This document shows positions 33,987 through 43,489 of a stretch of DNA of 64,000 nucleotides, piece by piece. The notes under the pieces were generated by a model. That model saw only the letters and a list, made by a program, of their open reading frames with translations, did not search any database and was not told where the DNA came from. The translations under genes and the position numbers were made by a program. This DNA comes from JBAXTZ01 sp037129925 (GTDB lineage Bacteria; Bacillota; Negativicutes; JBAXTZ01). The stretch covers positions 22,854-86,853 of the forward strand of contig JBAXTZ010000007.1 of the NCBI GenBank assembly GCA_037129925.1. Reading direction: 5' to 3'. How positions within the stretch are numbered: position 1 is the first letter of the stretch; every line of letters begins with the position of its first letter.

Positions 33987-34331
33987 TCAATATTTCAAAA
34001 CATTGCCGCGCGCCGGCTTTTTCATACTGCTGGCGCCTGTCCGGCTCTTTTGGTCCAAATCGTGTAGCGACTTGACTGGCTGAGCATTTTCTTCAGCAAG
34101 ATTGTCCCCGGCGATTTGCTGCAATTCAGCTAGCAACACATCCAATCTAGTCATAATGGTATAGCGTTTCTGCTCCAACATCGCCAACTCTTTTTCCAGA
34201 CGGTTTTTTTCTTGGGCAATACTATGCATTCTTAGATAGGACCGGCTAAGTTTATCCGAACTACTCAGCCCTTTGACGTGGTTTTTCGGCATCGCGTTAC
34301 GCATCTCGCTGCTGCTAGTTATCCGCTTCAT
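33987..34331 (-). CDS. Gas-vesicle operon coiled-coil protein
   Basis: 114 residues, highly charged. A coiled coil at about 28-75 reads 'SYLRMHSIAQEKNRLEKELA' and 'LEQKRYTIMTRLDVLLAEL'. Small proteins with a similar core occur next to gvpN in other bacterial clusters, but I cannot assign a firm gvp letter. The C-terminus is basic and disordered. SD AGGGAGG. It sits between gvpN and the F/L-J gene. Confidence 0.65.
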   Translation of the reverse strand: MKRITSSSEMRNAMPKNHVKGLSSSDKLSRSYLRMHSIAQEKNRLEKELAMLEQKRYTIMTRLDVLLAELQQIAGDNLAEENAQPVKSLHDLDQKSRTGASSMKKPARGNVLKY

Positions 34332-34358
34332 ATCATAGTCCTCCCTGCCAGTAATTGC

Positions 34359-35327
34359 TTAAGCGCTTTTACTGCGGCGCGCCGGCATCTTTATCGGCGT
34401 AATCGCCTTGTTGCAATGCAAGTTAATCAGATGGGAAATCTTTTCCCGCACCAGATTGTGTTTTTTGTTGTCGCCAGAGCGGCTGGTCACGGAACTTAAA
34501 ATCTCCGCCACCACCTGATGGAACCGCGGGCTGCTGCTGTCGACCGGGACATTCATAACCTGAATAGCTTTGGCAATCGCGATGCTGCTCCGTACCGTCG
34601 GCGAAACTTCACATTCTTCCACCGTCCGCAAATCACGGATAATATTCACTAATCGTTCAGCATCCTGATGATCCAGCCCTGATTTTTTCTCAGTAATCTG
34701 GATTTCTGTTTCGCGGTCAAAAAAATCTAAATCAATCGTAATCATCCGGTCACGCAATGCGTCCTGACTACGGTATACGCCGGCATACTCTTCCGGATTG
34801 CTGGTAAAGATCATCGAAAAATTCGGATGAACATTCAAATAATGATCAGCGCCGCCGCGAGCCGATGGCAACGACAAAATCCGCTCTTGAAGAATCGATA
34901 AAAACACATTATTGGCTTCCGGGCGCGAGCGGGTGTACTCATCGTAAATCAAAGTGTAGCCATATTTACAGGCAACTGTAACCCGGTTATCAGCCCAGCT
35001 TTGCGCCATATCTTCTTCAGTTTTGTGAACGCTATGGATAAAGTTGTCAATCACCCGGCGCATCCGATAGCCGGATTTTGCGCCAATCAAGTCGGCGGTG
35101 TTACACGACTCATCACCGTGCAGTAACACTACCGGCCGGCCAATTTTATTCGCCACATGCAAAGCCAGCGAGGTTTTTCCAGTTCCGGCGCAACCGCGCA
35201 AATGAACAGCATACCCAGCTTCCAGATAAGACATCGAGCGGTAACATTGATCATGAATGGCATCGGTTTCCACAAAATCAGCTTGAGGCACAGGCCGGAT
35301 CACCATTTGATGTTCAGAACTCTTCAT
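34359..35327 (-). CDS. gvpN: Gas vesicle protein GvpN (MoxR-type AAA+ ATPase)
   Basis: 322 residues from ATG 35327, chosen for SD GGAAGGA eight bases upstream; an in-frame start at 35372 has none. Walker A GCAGTGKT (45-52), Walker B LIYDE (126-130), the family 'SNPEEYAGV' and arginine-containing 'DALRDRM' are present. GvpN is the ATPase needed for vesicle enlargement past the biconical stage. It is first in the operon, about 75 bases after the promoter at 35411-35439. Confidence 0.95.
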   Translation of the reverse strand: MKSSEHQMVIRPVPQADFVETDAIHDQCYRSMSYLEAGYAVHLRGCAGTGKTSLALHVANKIGRPVVLLHGDESCNTADLIGAKSGYRMRRVIDNFIHSVHKTEEDMAQSWADNRVTVACKYGYTLIYDEYTRSRPEANNVFLSILQERILSLPSARGGADHYLNVHPNFSMIFTSNPEEYAGVYRSQDALRDRMITIDLDFFDRETEIQITEKKSGLDHQDAERLVNIIRDLRTVEECEVSPTVRSSIAIAKAIQVMNVPVDSSSPRFHQVVAEILSSVTSRSGDNKKHNLVREKISHLINLHCNKAITPIKMPARRSKSA

Positions 35328-35410
35328 TATTAAATCCTTCCGATTAAAAATCTCGATTAAATTTTCCGTCACAACCGCTAGTTTCGGGTGTCGGAAGTCG
35401 TCTGTAAACT

Positions 35411-35439
35411 ATACTACACCTCGTGATTGATTTTGTCAA
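35411..35439 (-). promoter_or_regulatory. Promoter of the minus-strand gvp operon
   Basis: TTGACA at 35439-35434, 17-base spacer, TAGTAT at 35416-35411. It would drive twelve genes from gvpN to the Hsp20 gene. The -35 matches the gvpA promoters, so the same housekeeping sigma factor could be used. Confidence 0.75.
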
Positions 35440-35466
35440 TTATATTTTATTTTTCTTTCCAAAACA

Positions 35467-35497
35467 AAAGCGCCACCTTAACGGTTAGCGCTTTTTA
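35467..35497 (-). terminator. Terminator of the hybrid kinase operon
   Basis: AAAAGCGC/GCGCTTTT stem with an A-run before and T-run after in the minus direction. One arm overlaps the last codons of the downstream kinase. It insulates the kinases from the gvp promoter. Confidence 0.8.
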
Positions 35498-38441
35498 TAA
35501 TAATCATTTTCTCATCTCTGAATACCATTTTCTCGTAGTGCAGCTGAATAATCGCCGCTAATTTTTTAACATCAATCGGTTTGCTTAAGTACTCGTCCAT
35601 ACCAGCGTTTTTACAACGCTCCTCGTCGCCAGCCATCGCAAACGCGGTCATCGCAACAATCGTAACCGGTTGTTTTCCCGGCTCAAGTTGCCGAATCCGC
35701 TTAGTCGCTTCAAAGCCATCGAGCACCGGCATCTGGCAGTCCATAAAAATGATGTTGTAATCGTTTTTTTTGAAACTTTGCACAGCCTCTTCGCCATTCA
35801 CGGCAATATCGCATTTCAGTCCGATATTTTGCAATTGTTTAACGAAAACCTTACGGTTAATATCGTTATCTTCGACTACGAGAATTTTCATTCGTTCGGA
35901 AAATTTTCCCACCTGGGTCGACACCCGGGTGATGAACTCACCTTCCACCCGTGGCCGATAGACCTCGCCCTGCACAACAGCGGCGACGCAATCCAAAAAC
36001 TCCTTTCGCTTATAGGGTTTGGCGATATAACCGGAAAAGCCCTGCTCTTTGACTGTTTTTACCGCGCTACTTGCAGTCGCCGAGGTCAGCAGAATCCTTG
36101 GAATAGTCTTGTTGTAATAACTGCTACGGTCGACCAGTTTGTTTTCAATCAAAATTGCGCCAAGCTCAATATTATTGTTTAGCAACCGACTGGCCGCACT
36201 CACGCTATCCGCCACTATGACCCGGCAGCCGGCCTCTTGCAGATAAATCCTGGCGATTTCCCGATTAATGGCGCTGTCATCCACCACCATGATGCTTTTT
36301 CCAGCCAGACTTGAATAATCGGTAGTGGCGACTCCGGGCATCCCGCTTGTAACCGGATATTCCAACTCGAATGAAAATACCGATCCCTTGCCGGATACGC
36401 TCTCGGCGCTGATTACGCCGCCCATCGCCTCGACCATCGATTTGCAAATTACCAGCCCCAGCCCGGTTCCGCCGTGCGCCCGGGTCGTTGAGTCGTCAGC
36501 TTGTTGAAACGGCCTGAATAGTTTTGCAAGCACTCCTGACGGAATGCCAATACCGGTATCCCGCACCATAAACTGCATTCGACAGAATTCCGGCGAACTA
36601 TCAATAACTTGCAGTTCAACAAACACATAACCGTCATTGGTAAATTTAATTGCATTTCCGACCAGATTTATCAGCACCTGCTTTAACCGGGTCGGGTCGC
36701 CGATAACAAACTCCGGCGCATCCGCCCGCATCAATATACTAAGTTCCAGGTTTTTTTCTCTGGCACGCGCCGCAAATGTCCGCACCGCGCCCTCGACTGT
36801 CGCGCGTAAATCAAAAGCGATACTTTCAAAATACAGCTGGCTGGCTTCGATACGGGAAAAATCCAGCACATCATTGATAACGGCTAGCAAAACATCCGAC
36901 GATTCTTTGATCGTTTGCAGCAATTCAAACTGCTCATCGTTGATTTCAGTATGTTCGAGCAGATTGATACAGCCGATGATGCCGTTCATCGGCGTGCGAA
37001 TTTCGTGGGACACGTTCGCCACAAAATTACTTTTTGCAGCATTTGCCGCCTCGGCTTGCACAGCTAGTTTCTTGGCAACCTGCACCGACTGGGTTAGCTG
37101 ATAATTCGACTCTATTAGTTTTTGTTCAGTGCGTTTTTGCAAGGTAACGTCTTTGAACGACCAGACCCGGCCAACCACCTGTTCTCCAAGCAACAGTGGT
37201 TGCGAATTGCGTTCAAAAATCCGCCCGTCAGTGAATTGAACAATATCGATACGCGTAAGCCCTGTTTTCCCTTGCAGCTCGCGGATTTTCGCAGCAAACT
37301 CTTTGGGAGCGGTCAGTTGCGACAGCGCGTAATCCAGAATCGGCTCGTGCTGATTGAGTTCTTGCAACGCTGCCGGCATTTGCCACATTTCCGCAAACAT
37401 CCGGTTATAGCGGGTAATTCGCCCTTCGTTATCAATAACTAAAATTCCTTCAGCAGTAGCTTCTAACGCCGCAGTAATTAGCGAATGACTTTGTTCGATT
37501 TCCTGCTCGGTCTGACGACGCAGTAGCGCCTCGCCAATGTGGGTGGCAATTTCTTCCAGTTGCTCAATAACTTCACGGTTAAATCGCCCCTTGCGCCGGT
37601 CATTAAACTGAATTAAGCCGACAATTTTATCAGCCGTCCGAATTGGCACCAGCGCGACTGAAGCGTAGCCCTGATAAATACATTGGTTGTGTGGTTGAAA
37701 ACGCAGGTCTTGAGCGGCTGACAGTTCGAGTAACGAAAAAGCATCATTGGTAAAAAAGCTACCGCCCTTGGTCAATAAACCGCCGTCCGGTCCGGAATTT
37801 CCAGTCAGCACCAGCCCGCAAGTACATTCCAACGCAATCGTCCCGTCTGGCTTCCGGCAAACCGAGCCGTCCGGGCTATGCGCGAGCAGCGACTGCTCAC
37901 TGCGCAGAAATTTTTCGGAAAATCCGGTTTGTGAAAAATAGGGAAAGTCGTCACCAGCTTGAAGCCGTATGCCGATGGCATCAAACCCGGTCCGTGTTTT
38001 TAGTAACTTGATGATTTCCTGAACGGAATCGGCAAAAACACCCGATTCGTTTAGCACCCGCATAATATCCCGTCCCATTTCAGCAAAAGTTTCCACTTGC
38101 TTACGGTTAGAGACATCCATTACAAAAGCAAACATCCGGTCATCGGCCAATTTTACCGCATCGACCAGCCAATAGCGCAGGCTGCCATCTTTATGCCGGT
38201 GCGGTATTTCGCTAATCGCCCGCCCTTTCTCCTGCAACTCGGCAAAATGCTTCATGCCAATTTCTTCATCCACTATTAAATCAGCAATATTCATCTGCAA
38301 CAGCTCTTCTATGCTATAACCAGACAGCTCACAGGCGCCGCTGTTGGCTTCGATAAAATTCCCTTGCCCGTCTGTAAAAAAAATCGTATATCCGAGCGGC
38401 GACAGCTCGCGCATTATTTCCCAAAAATAGTCCTTATACAT
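35478..38441 (-). CDS. Hybrid sensor histidine kinase: PAS-GAF-PAS-HisKA-HATPase-pseudoREC-REC
   Basis: 987 residues from ATG 38441 (SD GGAGGGG; the frame is open to 38486). No membrane segment, so a cytoplasmic sensor. PAS about 10-115, GAF about 120-305 (with a Cys cluster near 195-208), PAS about 318-435, HisKA with H479 in 'VSHEIRTPMNG', HATPase about 575-695 ('DTGIGIP', 'GTGLGL'). The first receiver (716-820) has Glu766 where the phospho-Asp should be ('AILIENKLV'). The second (851-965) is normal, with D901 in 'IFMDCQMP'. The gene overlaps the upstream kinase by 8 bases, so the two are made together. No HPt domain here; the partner kinase has one. Confidence 0.92.
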   Translation of the reverse strand: MYKDYFWEIMRELSPLGYTIFFTDGQGNFIEANSGACELSGYSIEELLQMNIADLIVDEEIGMKHFAELQEKGRAISEIPHRHKDGSLRYWLVDAVKLADDRMFAFVMDVSNRKQVETFAEMGRDIMRVLNESGVFADSVQEIIKLLKTRTGFDAIGIRLQAGDDFPYFSQTGFSEKFLRSEQSLLAHSPDGSVCRKPDGTIALECTCGLVLTGNSGPDGGLLTKGGSFFTNDAFSLLELSAAQDLRFQPHNQCIYQGYASVALVPIRTADKIVGLIQFNDRRKGRFNREVIEQLEEIATHIGEALLRRQTEQEIEQSHSLITAALEATAEGILVIDNEGRITRYNRMFAEMWQMPAALQELNQHEPILDYALSQLTAPKEFAAKIRELQGKTGLTRIDIVQFTDGRIFERNSQPLLLGEQVVGRVWSFKDVTLQKRTEQKLIESNYQLTQSVQVAKKLAVQAEAANAAKSNFVANVSHEIRTPMNGIIGCINLLEHTEINDEQFELLQTIKESSDVLLAVINDVLDFSRIEASQLYFESIAFDLRATVEGAVRTFAARAREKNLELSILMRADAPEFVIGDPTRLKQVLINLVGNAIKFTNDGYVFVELQVIDSSPEFCRMQFMVRDTGIGIPSGVLAKLFRPFQQADDSTTRAHGGTGLGLVICKSMVEAMGGVISAESVSGKGSVFSFELEYPVTSGMPGVATTDYSSLAGKSIMVVDDSAINREIARIYLQEAGCRVIVADSVSAASRLLNNNIELGAILIENKLVDRSSYYNKTIPRILLTSATASSAVKTVKEQGFSGYIAKPYKRKEFLDCVAAVVQGEVYRPRVEGEFITRVSTQVGKFSERMKILVVEDNDINRKVFVKQLQNIGLKCDIAVNGEEAVQSFKKNDYNIIFMDCQMPVLDGFEATKRIRQLEPGKQPVTIVAMTAFAMAGDEERCKNAGMDEYLSKPIDVKKLAAIIQLHYEKMVFRDEKMIIIKSANR

Positions 38442-41400
38442 TTTTCCCCTCCGGCAACGCCGCGATAACCAGGCGCATCTCTGCAAGCAACTTTTTCAGG
38501 TTAATTATATCGCCGGCATTTGCCGCTTGTTCGCCAGCAGTTGCAAGCGTTGCCAGTTCCGGTAGCCCAATATTGGCAGCCGAGCCTTTTATTTTATGCA
38601 ACATCGCTAAACCACTTTGCAGCTGTCCGGAGCCAAACGCTGCCTCAGCAGTAGCGAAGTCTGTATTGATAAGCACGATGCCAATTTCCAGAAGCTCAGC
38701 GGCATCAGTGGAGTCGAATTCCCGGCTAATCATCAGCCGTTCATTCAATTCGGCAAGGGAATATCCGGGAGATTCTTTAGCAGTCACAACCGATTTCCTG
38801 CGAATAATTTGCATCAATTTAGCAACAGCTATCGGCTTACTAAGATACTCATCCATACCAGCTGCTTTGCACTTTTCTTCGTCACCAGTCATCGCAAAGG
38901 CGGTTAGCGCGACAATTGTCGCCCGGTGTTGAAACTGTTTTTCCAAATCGCGAATTTGTTTGGTCGCTTGGTAGCCGTCCAGATTCGGCATTTGGCAATC
39001 CATAAATATCAAGTCATAGTTAGTTTTTCTACAAAGCTCAACTGCTACCGCACCGTCAACTGCCACATCACAATTCAAACCATTCCGTTGCAACTTGCGG
39101 ACAAAAAAACTCCGACTTATCTGATCATCTTCCGCCAGCAAGATTTTCAAATTGACATCGAATTCATCCACTGATTGTTCAACTTGTAGCGACAACGACG
39201 AGCGCCCGACCATTGTATCAGCTTCTCCCGTTATCACCTTGCAAACACAGTTCAGCAGCTCACGACGTTTATAAGGTTTGCTCAAACAACCGCTAAAGCC
39301 ATGTTCGTGTAGCGATTTTACCGTGCCGTTGCTACCAGCGGAAGTCAGCAAAACCAGCGGTATCCCCAAAGTTGCCGGAATCGCCTGCAGCGCATAAGCC
39401 AAATCGTAACCGCTCATACCAGGCATTTCATAATCAATAAGAATCGCGTGGAACTTTGGTTGACGCTTACCAAATATTTTGCCCAGCACCACCATCGCGT
39501 TCTCTGCCTCGACAACGGTTGCTCCCGCTTCCTGCAAGTAGGTTTTAGCAATCTTTCGATTGTTGGCATCGTCATCGACCACGAGAAATGTTTTGCTCTG
39601 TAGCGCCCGATAATCAACCGGAGCACAAACAATTTGCGCGGAATCAATCGCAAGCGGCAAAACAACTGAAAATTTCGTACCGACACCCAGCTGACTTTCG
39701 ACCTCGATTTCACCGCCCATTGCCTCGATAAGTGATTTACAGATTGCCAACCCCAAACCACTGCCACCGTATTTGCGAGTAGTCGAACTATCAACCTGGT
39801 GAAACGGTCGAAACAGTTTGCCAAGCGCTTCTGGGGCTATGCCGATACCAGTGTCGCGCACCGAAAACTTGATTGTACAACTATCTGCCTTAATCGTCAG
39901 CAGCTTAACATCAACGACTACTTCACCCACTTCAGTAAACTTGAAGGCGTTGTTGACCAAATTCCCCAGCACTTGTTTCAGCCTTACCGGATCACCGACA
40001 ACAAATTGCGGAACATCGGGTCGCACTACCAGGTTGAAAACCAGACTCCCACTCACGCTCTTGGCAGCAAGCGGATTCACCGCGTTCTCAATCGCGCCAC
40101 GCAAATCAAAGGGAATCGACTCCAGTTCCACCGCTCCGGCCTCAATCTTGGAAACATCCAAAACGTCGTTTACGACCGATAACAAGGAATCGGTGGCAGT
40201 CTTTATTATTTGAATCATTTCCGACTGCTCAGCGGTTATTTCAGTCTCTGACAGCAAATCGACAAAGCCAAGGATGCCGTTCATCGGTGTGCGAATTTCA
40301 TGGGAAATATTGGCAACAAAACTGCTTTTGGCAGCGTTTGCCGCTTCTGCACGAATTGTCAACTCTAGCGCCTCAGCATTGGTTTGCCGCAGCAACTCGT
40401 TCGTCTCCCGCAGTTGCTGTTCATAGCAAACCCGATCAGTAACATCGTGGATAACCGAGAACACCAATTCTCGATTCTTTATTTTGACAAGGCTGGGAAA
40501 CACTTCGACATTTCGCAGCGTACCGTCCATGAGCCGGTGGACAAATTCATATTTCATGCCGCTATTTTTGGCGACGGCAGCCAGTTTTTCTAAGACCTCA
40601 GCTGGCGGAATAGCATTAACCTGGCTGATATTCATTTGCCGCAACTGCCCGAGTGTCCAGCCGTAAAAGCTCACCGCCGCGCGGTTGGCGTCAAGGATGC
40701 TTCCGTTGGCCGGGTCGATTATCAACATCGGCGCCGAATGCCGTTCAAACATTTTGCGAAACTGTTCTTCGCTTTCCAGAAGCTTTTTTTCCATAAGCAA
40801 GCGCTCGGTCACATCGCGTGCCGACCCATAGATTAGGGCACCATCCTTCTGAGCATACCATTCGAGAAATCGGTAGCTTCCGTCACTGCAGCGATAACGG
40901 TTGATGAATTTCGTTACTTCATCACCTTTTTCGAGCACGGCCATTTTCTCCCGGGTCAACGCCAAATCGTCCGGATGAATGTAGTCTAAAAAATTTTTCC
41001 CTTGCAGTTCCGCTACCGGATAACCAAGAGTTGCCGACCAGGCGTTATTTATTTTTTGCAACAAACCGTCAGTTCCGGCAATGCACAATAAATTGCTGTT
41101 TGTTTCAAAAAAACTACCATAGGACTCCATCTTTTCCAGTTGCGCTTCGTCGAGCTTGCGGTCGGTAATATTGGTAATAACAGCAATGACTTTTTCGCCT
41201 CCGAAAGGCAATATTTGGCAATGAAAAAATTGCAACTGGGATGCTACCGGCAAAACATAGTCAAACGAGCGGACTTTTTCGCCGCGAAAAACCTCTGCCA
41301 TATTACTCTGGATTTTCATTGCCAAAAATTCCGGTAAGGTTTCAAAAATGCTTTTCCCTAAAAATTGCTCCGGCGGTAATGCCAATTCATCAACGTGATG

Positions 41401-42498
41401 GGTCTGATAATCCAGAAAAATCCCATTATCGTCTAAAATAAATAACATATTCGGTAACGCGTCCAACAATGATTTGTTGTACAGAGATTTTTCGGCGGCC
41501 AATCGTTCGGCGTTGGTTCGCTCGGTGATATCGCGAAACGACCATATTCTGCCGATAATCTCGGCGTCGATTTTCTGTGGTTGCGAATAGCGTTCAAATA
41601 TCCGTCCTTCGGTCAATATAATTACATCATTACTAATGGTTTCCGGTTGCGTGTATAATTCGCGTACCTTGCCGAGGAATTCTTCCGGCAGCAGCAGTTG
41701 ATCGAGGACAGCTTTCAGTAAGTCACCGTCGTTGTTCAAACTCAAAACTTCCGCCGGAATCCGCCACATTTCGGCAAAGCGGTTATTGTATTTTAACACC
41801 TGTCCGTCATTATCGACGATTAGTATACCGTCGCCGGTCGATTCGAGCGCGGCATTTAACAGCGCCAAATACAGATTGCGTTTTTCTTCGGCTTGTTTGC
41901 CAATGCTGACATCACTCAATATCAACTGACAAACATCTTTGTTTGTGGTATCACGCGACAGCGTGCTGTCCAATTTACCCCAAAACCGCGTTTTGTCCGG
42001 TTTGACAAGTTGCAGTTCGCACACCTGTTTTTCGCCAGTGGCAAACAACTGCTTTTGCAGCAAATAGAAATCATCCTGAAAGTGCTTATCAATATATGTG
42101 AAAATCGGTTGATTGACAAATTGCTCTCGTCCGGTTAATCCTAGTAGCTGCACCGCCGTCAAGTTAGCTTCCAGCACCATCCCGTCCCTGTCAAGGGTAC
42201 AATAACCGACCGGCGCCAGATTGTACAAATCAAAATAGCGTTCCCGCTCGATTTCCACCTCAAGCTGCACCCGCCGCAACTCGTCGTTATGAAGTTCCAA
42301 TTCAAACTGTACCAGCCGCAGTTCGTACAGCAACCGCCGACTATCTTCTGGTGACAGGGCCGCCAATTCTTCGGACGACGTCTTGGCGGTTCGCGCAATC
42401 ATTTTTTCGGCACGCTGCCGCAACCCGTCGACAAATTTCGCCACCGGTTGCATTTTTTTAGCAATCTTAGCTTTTTTGGATTGGCTGTTCTTGCTCAT
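38434..42498 (-). CDS. Hybrid sensor histidine kinase with five PAS domains, two receivers and HPt
   Basis: 1354 residues, no membrane segment. A coiled N-terminus (1-90) precedes five PAS-like domains at about 90-200, 205-325, 340-448, 455-568 and 578-690. HisKA has H733 in 'ISHEIRTPMNG'. The HATPase spans about 830-950 ('DTGIGIAPE', 'GSGLGL'). Receiver 1 has D1022 ('LIDYEMP') and receiver 2 D1167 ('IFMDCQMP'). The C-terminal HPt domain has H1301 in 'LHKIKGSAANIG'. A complete phosphorelay is thus present in one chain. SD GAGGAG. The downstream kinase, which lacks HPt, could use this one. The signals are unknown; the location beside the gvp operon suggests an environmental cue (inference). 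Confidence 0.93.
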   Translation of the reverse strand: MSKNSQSKKAKIAKKMQPVAKFVDGLRQRAEKMIARTAKTSSEELAALSPEDSRRLLYELRLVQFELELHNDELRRVQLEVEIERERYFDLYNLAPVGYCTLDRDGMVLEANLTAVQLLGLTGREQFVNQPIFTYIDKHFQDDFYLLQKQLFATGEKQVCELQLVKPDKTRFWGKLDSTLSRDTTNKDVCQLILSDVSIGKQAEEKRNLYLALLNAALESTGDGILIVDNDGQVLKYNNRFAEMWRIPAEVLSLNNDGDLLKAVLDQLLLPEEFLGKVRELYTQPETISNDVIILTEGRIFERYSQPQKIDAEIIGRIWSFRDITERTNAERLAAEKSLYNKSLLDALPNMLFILDDNGIFLDYQTHHVDELALPPEQFLGKSIFETLPEFLAMKIQSNMAEVFRGEKVRSFDYVLPVASQLQFFHCQILPFGGEKVIAVITNITDRKLDEAQLEKMESYGSFFETNSNLLCIAGTDGLLQKINNAWSATLGYPVAELQGKNFLDYIHPDDLALTREKMAVLEKGDEVTKFINRYRCSDGSYRFLEWYAQKDGALIYGSARDVTERLLMEKKLLESEEQFRKMFERHSAPMLIIDPANGSILDANRAAVSFYGWTLGQLRQMNISQVNAIPPAEVLEKLAAVAKNSGMKYEFVHRLMDGTLRNVEVFPSLVKIKNRELVFSVIHDVTDRVCYEQQLRETNELLRQTNAEALELTIRAEAANAAKSSFVANISHEIRTPMNGILGFVDLLSETEITAEQSEMIQIIKTATDSLLSVVNDVLDVSKIEAGAVELESIPFDLRGAIENAVNPLAAKSVSGSLVFNLVVRPDVPQFVVGDPVRLKQVLGNLVNNAFKFTEVGEVVVDVKLLTIKADSCTIKFSVRDTGIGIAPEALGKLFRPFHQVDSSTTRKYGGSGLGLAICKSLIEAMGGEIEVESQLGVGTKFSVVLPLAIDSAQIVCAPVDYRALQSKTFLVVDDDANNRKIAKTYLQEAGATVVEAENAMVVLGKIFGKRQPKFHAILIDYEMPGMSGYDLAYALQAIPATLGIPLVLLTSAGSNGTVKSLHEHGFSGCLSKPYKRRELLNCVCKVITGEADTMVGRSSLSLQVEQSVDEFDVNLKILLAEDDQISRSFFVRKLQRNGLNCDVAVDGAVAVELCRKTNYDLIFMDCQMPNLDGYQATKQIRDLEKQFQHRATIVALTAFAMTGDEEKCKAAGMDEYLSKPIAVAKLMQIIRRKSVVTAKESPGYSLAELNERLMISREFDSTDAAELLEIGIVLINTDFATAEAAFGSGQLQSGLAMLHKIKGSAANIGLPELATLATAGEQAANAGDIINLKKLLAEMRLVIAALPEGKNV

Positions 42499-42559
42499 TC
42501 CAGCTCCTCGAGTTTATTTCATGATTTATCCGCAAACTTATTTTTAGAAGGGCAGGCCT

Positions 42560-43489
42560 TCACAATTCGATTCTATAACTATTGACCCGTCGGGCTACAA
42601 TGTCCTGCAATAACTGGTAGTTGAACAACGCCGAGCGGGCGCTGATGTTTTCGCAGTAGAATTCGCCTTGGCTCACTACCGGTTCACACAACCGGCTGGT
42701 GCTAAAAACTTCCAGGGCCTCGCTGATGCTTTCGGAATCAAAAGACTTAAAATCCCGCAAAAATGTGAGAATACAATAAACTTCCAATACCAAATCGTAA
42801 AACAATTTGCTATTATCGGCATTGCCGGGGGTGGCGCGATTGTAAAAAAAGCGGTTGTCCTTGAACTCGCTGATTTCCAGCCGCAATAGCGGCCAATCGA
42901 GCGGCTGGCTGCTAAAGAACCGCTCCAGCTGACTGCCAATTAACTCGCACAACCGTTGTTCATTGAAAATTTTCTTCTTGTATTTGAGATACGCCGTATA
43001 TTCGGTTAAATTGTAATAAACATAGCCGGTAGCCAGCGCAACACCGATGCCGATAACGCTATCTAGTACTATCAATGCAAAAACTCCCAGTTGATCTTTG
43101 GCCGGCACCAGCAGTTCGATAACTACTGCCATAATCAACCCCATCCGCCTTGCCTTAATCTCACCGAGCAAATCGAACGCCAGCGCAACGATGATAACTA
43201 CGAGCATTAACCGCATTGTTCCGGCCGGAGCATTGTTCCAGGGAATAATGCAGTTGATGGCGCTCGTCGCCATCGCCGGCAACAGAAAGGCCAGTAACGC
43301 GGTTTTCGCCGCACTCCGCATCAAAACCAACCGATAATCGACGACCATCCATACTGCTAACACACTATACAACAATGCTGTGCCACCCAGCGCCAGACTT
43401 TGTGTCAGCTGAGCGCAAATCAGCGTACTGATTGCCAAAATATGAAACTTGCTATCGCGCAATATGTGGCGGAGTTTGATTTTATTCAT
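42560..43489 (-). CDS. FUSC-like inner-membrane protein
   Basis: 309 residues. Residues 15-165 hold about six hydrophobic segments (such as 'LMLVVIIVALAFDLLG'); the rest is a soluble helical domain. This layout fits half of a fusaric-acid-resistance/aromatic-acid exporter (FUSC) protein. It starts 4 bases inside the preceding FUSC-like gene, so the two probably form a complex. The substrate is unknown. No membrane-fusion or outer-membrane partner is adjacent. Confidence 0.65.
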   Translation of the reverse strand: MNKIKLRHILRDSKFHILAISTLICAQLTQSLALGGTALLYSVLAVWMVVDYRLVLMRSAAKTALLAFLLPAMATSAINCIIPWNNAPAGTMRLMLVVIIVALAFDLLGEIKARRMGLIMAVVIELLVPAKDQLGVFALIVLDSVIGIGVALATGYVYYNLTEYTAYLKYKKKIFNEQRLCELIGSQLERFFSSQPLDWPLLRLEISEFKDNRFFYNRATPGNADNSKLFYDLVLEVYCILTFLRDFKSFDSESISEALEVFSTSRLCEPVVSQGEFYCENISARSALFNYQLLQDIVARRVNSYRIEL

